From NCBI GenBank assembly GCA_035041965.1, contig JAPYMA010000254.1, forward strand, positions 62,001 to 126,000: 64,000 nucleotides of DNA. Reading direction: 5' to 3'. Below are positions 59,578 through 64,000 of the stretch, in pieces. The notes beneath the pieces are model-generated. The model saw only the letters and a list, made by a program, of their open reading frames with translations, was not told the DNA's origin and searched no databases. Source of the DNA: Anisakis pegreffii. Its lineage: Eukaryota; Nematoda; Chromadorea; Rhabditida; Anisakidae. How positions within the stretch are numbered: position 1 is the first letter of the stretch; every line of letters starts with the position of its first letter. A program made the translations under genes and the position numbers.

Positions 59578-61487
59578 CTGAATGAAGCCTGCTCAACAGT
59601 TGGCGTTGATAAGTGATTATTGCTCAACCAGATATGGCAATGAATTCCTCACTAATGCTTAACTTTCATCCAAAAGATGATCATTCCGCAAGAAAAATTA
59701 AATTTCCAGCACTCGGGCGCATGCACTATTGTTCAGCACCTAGTATCGTGCTCTTTTCAACCAGAATGGAGTGTGCACCGACCTGAATATTTCATTCATT
59801 CACTTGTTTTCTCACATGACCTATTCGAACAGTCAGACGCACATTCAGCTGTATCGTTGATCTAATGGTCCTCTTGACGAATGATTTAGACAAGTCTTTT
59901 TCATAGCTTACAACCTCCCAGAACACCGAAACGAATGGTATTGATGCTCTGACCTGAGCATGTCGGCCACCCGAAGATGATTTACTTTAAATAACTGTAG
60001 TCAGATACAGATCGATTAACGAAAAGATTAACTGATTAACAGTGGAATCGTTCACCTTTATCAACAACTATAAACCTGACAATTGAACTAGGCTTTATTT
60101 TATCGATTGACCAGAAGCTATTTGATGCGCTGGTTTTAAGGAATTATGGGATTGCTGAGCAAACTTTAGAATATAGCTAACACGGAAATAAAACTCGTGA
60201 AATTCGTACAGTAGTGTTATATTGCTCGAATCAGAGATCGAAACGGATGAAATGAAATTGCTCAGCTATGCGACAAATGCATAGAAAATTGGTTTTATAT
60301 CTGGTTTGCTGACCATAAAAATTTGGTTAACCAACCATCAATGAACTTTACAAATGACTAGAATCTTCTGATTGTGCGTCAACTTTAATAGAACTTTAGC
60401 AGAATATCGACACCTTTCTATCAGCGCGCATTATCGCAGTTACTCTCAATGGTCAACAACGTTTCAGTGAATTACTACAGCATATAGTGCGATGCTCTCT
60501 TCTCGTTTAGTCTGACGAAGTAATCGCATTATTTTCAGCGATGGGGAATGAGGTATACTCTGATTCAACGAACTATTTCTAAACATCACCTCATTATCGA
60601 AAATTCGGATGACATTAAACCGGAATTCGAGTGAAGAATCGAATATTCATTAGATTTGATCTTAATGATGTTGGTCTGGTAGAATAACTAGGATGAACTG
60701 GGTGTGTGTGGGTTAATGTTGCCGTAAGGATGCAAGCAGCTCAAAGTGTTAAATTGAATGGCTCCAGGATTACTCATTTTAGTATAGCACAGTCAAATTA
60801 ATTGAATTAAGCATATGGTTTTAATAAAATGATCGTAGATTGTTCTGTTGTTTCGTCAAATTGTCCATGGCAAAACAACATCTGCACACTAGCAGTTGGC
60901 TCTATTCATCACAGACAATATCTTCCGTTGAATTCGCTGAAATGCGGTCAACTGTTGCGCGGATATCGACGGATTGTTGACTTTCAGATGGAACTTTTGA
61001 GAACGATTACATGAACTTATCTGGATGAATTCTGCACAATTATTATACTCCTTTATCGCATGTAACTCATTATGAAATATCGTTCATCCACCATATAACT
61101 GATATTATCAAAAGGGACCCCTCAAGAGTGTTCAACTCCGCTTGGAATGGTGCTGGATAGTGCAGAATGGTGAAGAGTGCAGAGCCTGCGCGTAAGTGTG
61201 GGTGTAATGTTGAGGCAAAGCTTCAGCCTGAGTCCAGATTTTAGCCTGTGACTAAGCCGCTACTCAGCTTGTTCCAATTCCAACTTCTAGTCTTCCGGTA
61301 CTCTTCCATTATCCCACAACCCGTTGGCTACCGACATGGCCAATTAAGAACTGAATTTTTCGAATTTTCGAACGTTTTTCGTCACCTCTTTGGGACGATA
61401 ATAATGGATAACGCATAAACAGATAACACATTTCTTATATCATATCCAATAGAGTCCTGGGGAATCTTTTTTTCAATGCGGTCATCA

Positions 61488-61557
61488 ATGACTGGAAGTT
61501 GATATAGAGAATAATTTCGTAATGATTAAATTATTATCTATATCAATTTCCAATCAT
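61488..61557. repeat. 30-bp near-perfect hairpin, pre-miRNA-sized
   Basis: Arms 61488-61517 and 61528-61557 pair at 27 of 30 positions plus one potential G-U, around a 10-nt loop. It lies in otherwise unannotated sequence. The size fits a microRNA precursor but also a tiny foldback transposon or other palindrome. Confidence 0.6.
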
Positions 61558-63089
61558 CACTTCATGTTCACTCGAAAAATCATTTTATTGAATAAAATAT
61601 CGGTTCAAACATGATATGTAACGGAAACAGTCAAAATTATAACTGGAAAGAACACAGGCACATTCTCATGACAATATTCGAATAGATTTCGTATTCTGAA
61701 CGCGAATAAATCTTCTTCACAGTATGGCAGGTTCGATGTCGTTTTGTGGAAGAAAGTAGAACAACGGAACAATAATATTCGTAAAACGATGAACGAAAGT
61801 GAAGAAAACACCTTAAAAACTATGCATTTGAGGGTTATTCACTCGTGTTCCAATTCGTTTCTGTTTCATTCAAATATGCGATGGAAATTATCCACATTGA
61901 AAGGAAATTACACATCTATATTTATCGAGCACGGTTTGTGTCTAGCGTAATTACAAATGTTAATGCTGCTACATTTTCGAAGTGTATTCGAAGAAAGGTA
62001 TTTGGAATGAGGATATGAAAGCAGCAATGTTCATTTTTCTTATACGCTTAATTTGTTCCACGAGTGATATATTAACAATGGAATGCTGCAGATAAGCGAG
62101 TAAAACAACAATGAGCAATATAAATGCATCAATCATTTTGATAAGATTCAAGAAAAATGTCGATCAATAAACGAGGAAACAATTTCAACGTAATAAGAAA
62201 AGAAAAATGCAACTGCACAAATTTGGTTAAAATGCGCAATGATTCGTTTCTTTTTCGAATAAGCCCACAGGAACGAACTCATCTGTCAAGTTGTCCGATG
62301 GAACAAAAAGCAATTGACAACTGTCGAGATGGACTATTCAGTCGGGAACGCCAAGCTCATGATGAGGGAAGGAAAAATGCTTGGCCAGATTTGTGATCAC
62401 TACAAAAATTAGCCCAATCTCTGAGTATGTGATATTCACTCAGCTTACGAAACCACTGCTATCAACTATAGAACTGATTGGAGATTTGAAACATTTTATC
62501 ATTCCGAATATGTGCACAGTCAGTAGGATGAATGCTTGATACTTTCATATAACTCAAGCTCATATAGAAGAGAACTGGACTAATTTTCCAATAACAGAAA
62601 GATCGATTCCTGATGCAAATAATGTTTCTGCTTCAATTAGTCGTTTTCTCCGAATAACGTTTGTGCTTGTTTCGGTTTAAAAAATTAGATGGGTCTTTAA
62701 TGAACAAATGTGACATGTTCATTTTCAACTATTTCCACGCCTCAGTAGTGCACCTAAGTGTCCAAATGCTAGAAAATTGCTTCAAGTTTTCCGAGCGAGC
62801 ACTGATCAACTAAATTTGAAGCTTTATTTGCAGTTAAGACGATAGCGACTTAAAGGAGTGAATAAGAATGCCGACGGTGAATACAAAATATCACTGCTAA
62901 CATCAGTACTGATCAAGTAAATTTGAGCTCAAACCTGATGCACTTGCTCACAACAACATCATATGTTCTATACAAATATCAATACAACATTTGATTAATG
63001 AAATGATCTCTGATGATATAATTTCCAAGTATCTTAGAGAACGCAAATGACGGTATGAAAGGTAGCTGCAAGCGCATTAAACGCTAGTG

Positions 63090-63631
63090 TTAAGTCCAAG
63101 TAAATGACTCTGATCTTGCATTGTTGCTGTTCCTGCTGTGGCTGCTGCTGCTGATTCTGAATAAGCGCTGCCACCTGCGTGATGAGCCTTTCTGAAAGTT
63201 TGCGGATTGCTTCTTCACTCATTGTGGTCATTCCAATTGAAGTATATGAATTACAGTCGGAAGTTGGGTGCATGCCTATGACCGTGTTTCCTAGGACTTT
63301 ATCTGTTGGATAACATCATTTTGATATGAATCCAGAAAATCAGTAGAACCAACCGTCTTTTGGTGGTGGTTGTTGTTGTAACGGTTGCTTGTGCAGGAAA
63401 TGCTGGAGGAGGTACACTGACAGTGTCACGATAGACTCCACCCGCATTCCCAGCACCAGCAGCTGCCGAAAAGTCTGCACCAGCATCCATTACACCTGTA
63501 CGATTGCCTTCCATACCAGCCCTATATTCAGCCGGACTCATGTAATTTGGCGGTGGCGGCGGCGGATAATCCATTGCGCTTCCACCATATTCCGTAGCAG
63601 CCGTAAATCCAGCACCACTCGATCGATCCAT
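63090..63631 (-). CDS. Proline-rich protein or C-terminal tail, partial gene model
   Basis: The open minus frame from the ATG at 63631 (MDRSSGAGFTAATEYGGSA) continues through MDYPPPPPPNYMSPAEYR and a Gly/Ala-rich part to VTTTTTTKRRL, with a donor at 63350. A possible last exon, 63191-63090, follows an ACTTTCAG acceptor and in phase 0 gives a basic Ser-rich tail ending TAA. Another frame over the same CAG-rich bases would give a polyglutamine stretch (QNQQQQPQQEQQQ), but I could not join it in phase. The open frame also extends upstream to about 63715, so 63631 may be internal and the gene may run off the right edge. Disordered and of unknown function. Confidence 0.35.
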
Positions 63632-63715
63632 TCCTTCAAACAGTAGCATTTCAAACCATTCGAATGAATTTTCGAATCGAAATTCAGGCTTTTCAGAAGG
63701 CGTCATCTTATTCAC

Positions 63716-64000
63716 TTCGTATGAGCCTCATTGCAAAACGTGCATGCACACTGTAAAGAATACAGTTCACATTTCATCTTTGTGGACATTAAAAAGTTCA
63801 TTCAAAATGTGCTCTTCTCTGATCACCAATTTTCCGTTTCAAAGACCTTCCCAGCTGTTCACCAGCCAACGGAAGACTTGCTACTCTGGATGAATTCTTT
63901 TGAAAGTTGTGAACATTCTCCCCATGCAATCAATCACATAACAACCATGAATCATGAAAAGAATGAAACGCATGAAGACACGAATCATTAGTAGAATGAA
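63716..64000. other. Right edge, unassigned
   Basis: A plus-strand ORF (63731-63991) crosses this end without recognisable features. It may be 5' flank or intron of the proline-rich minus-strand gene. Confidence 0.35.

Larger units (their letters stand above)
45047..63089. other. Large region without a confident gene
   Basis: Eighteen kilobases upstream of unc-31 contain no gene I can name. They hold AT-rich sequence, short tandem duplications (TTTAAGAATTTTGCAA twice near 53230; AATTCGAGGC twice near 55851), an (AAG)5 run at 55321, a long hairpin at 61488-61557 and four or five minus-strand exon candidates, listed separately. The unc-31 promoter and possible distant 5' exons should lie at the low end. 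Confidence 0.5.

Overview
The window is AT-rich metazoan DNA and almost certainly from a nematode. It carries a nematode-type cuticle collagen, an UNC-31/CAPS gene, introns with TTTCAG-type acceptors, and splice acceptors 0 to 30 nt upstream of start codons with no visible partner donor, as expected for spliced-leader trans-splicing. No rRNA, tRNA, CRISPR or bacterial-style operon was seen. I rebuilt five multi-exon genes by hand; every exon junction keeps phase and each total coding length is a multiple of three.

Layout. 0.4-10.5 kb: two intact paralogous genes for a single-pass membrane methyltransferase-like protein (METTL24/Methyltransf_21 type), on the minus strand at 2270-539 and the plus strand at 8375-10262, lie in the arms of a ~2.2-2.4 kb inverted duplication. 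Between them is a minus-strand cuticle collagen gene (6911-4461). The right arm is bracketed almost to the base by a 112-bp direct repeat. 12.0-21.4 kb: a 20-exon minus-strand GH31 alpha-glucosidase with signal peptide, trefoil domain, both catalytic aspartates and an optional C-terminal membrane tail; one intron holds a hAT-like non-autonomous element and a perfect 20-bp hairpin. 25.4-45.0 kb: a complete 32-exon minus-strand unc-31 (CAPS) gene, 1373 aa. 45.0-64.0 kb: mostly non-coding as far as I can read, with a few splice-bounded exon candidates on the minus strand, a long near-perfect hairpin at 61.5 kb, and a proline-rich coding exon at the right edge.

The genes do not form a pathway: they are a cuticle structural protein, a digestive or lysosomal-type glucosidase, a dense-core vesicle priming factor and two membrane methyltransferase-like proteins. 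The most unusual part is the first 10.5 kb: inverted paralogs with a ~348-bp tract of about 97% identity (suggesting gene conversion), a near-identical 112-bp repeat at the edges of an otherwise diverged arm, and a chimeric ORF across one of those edges.
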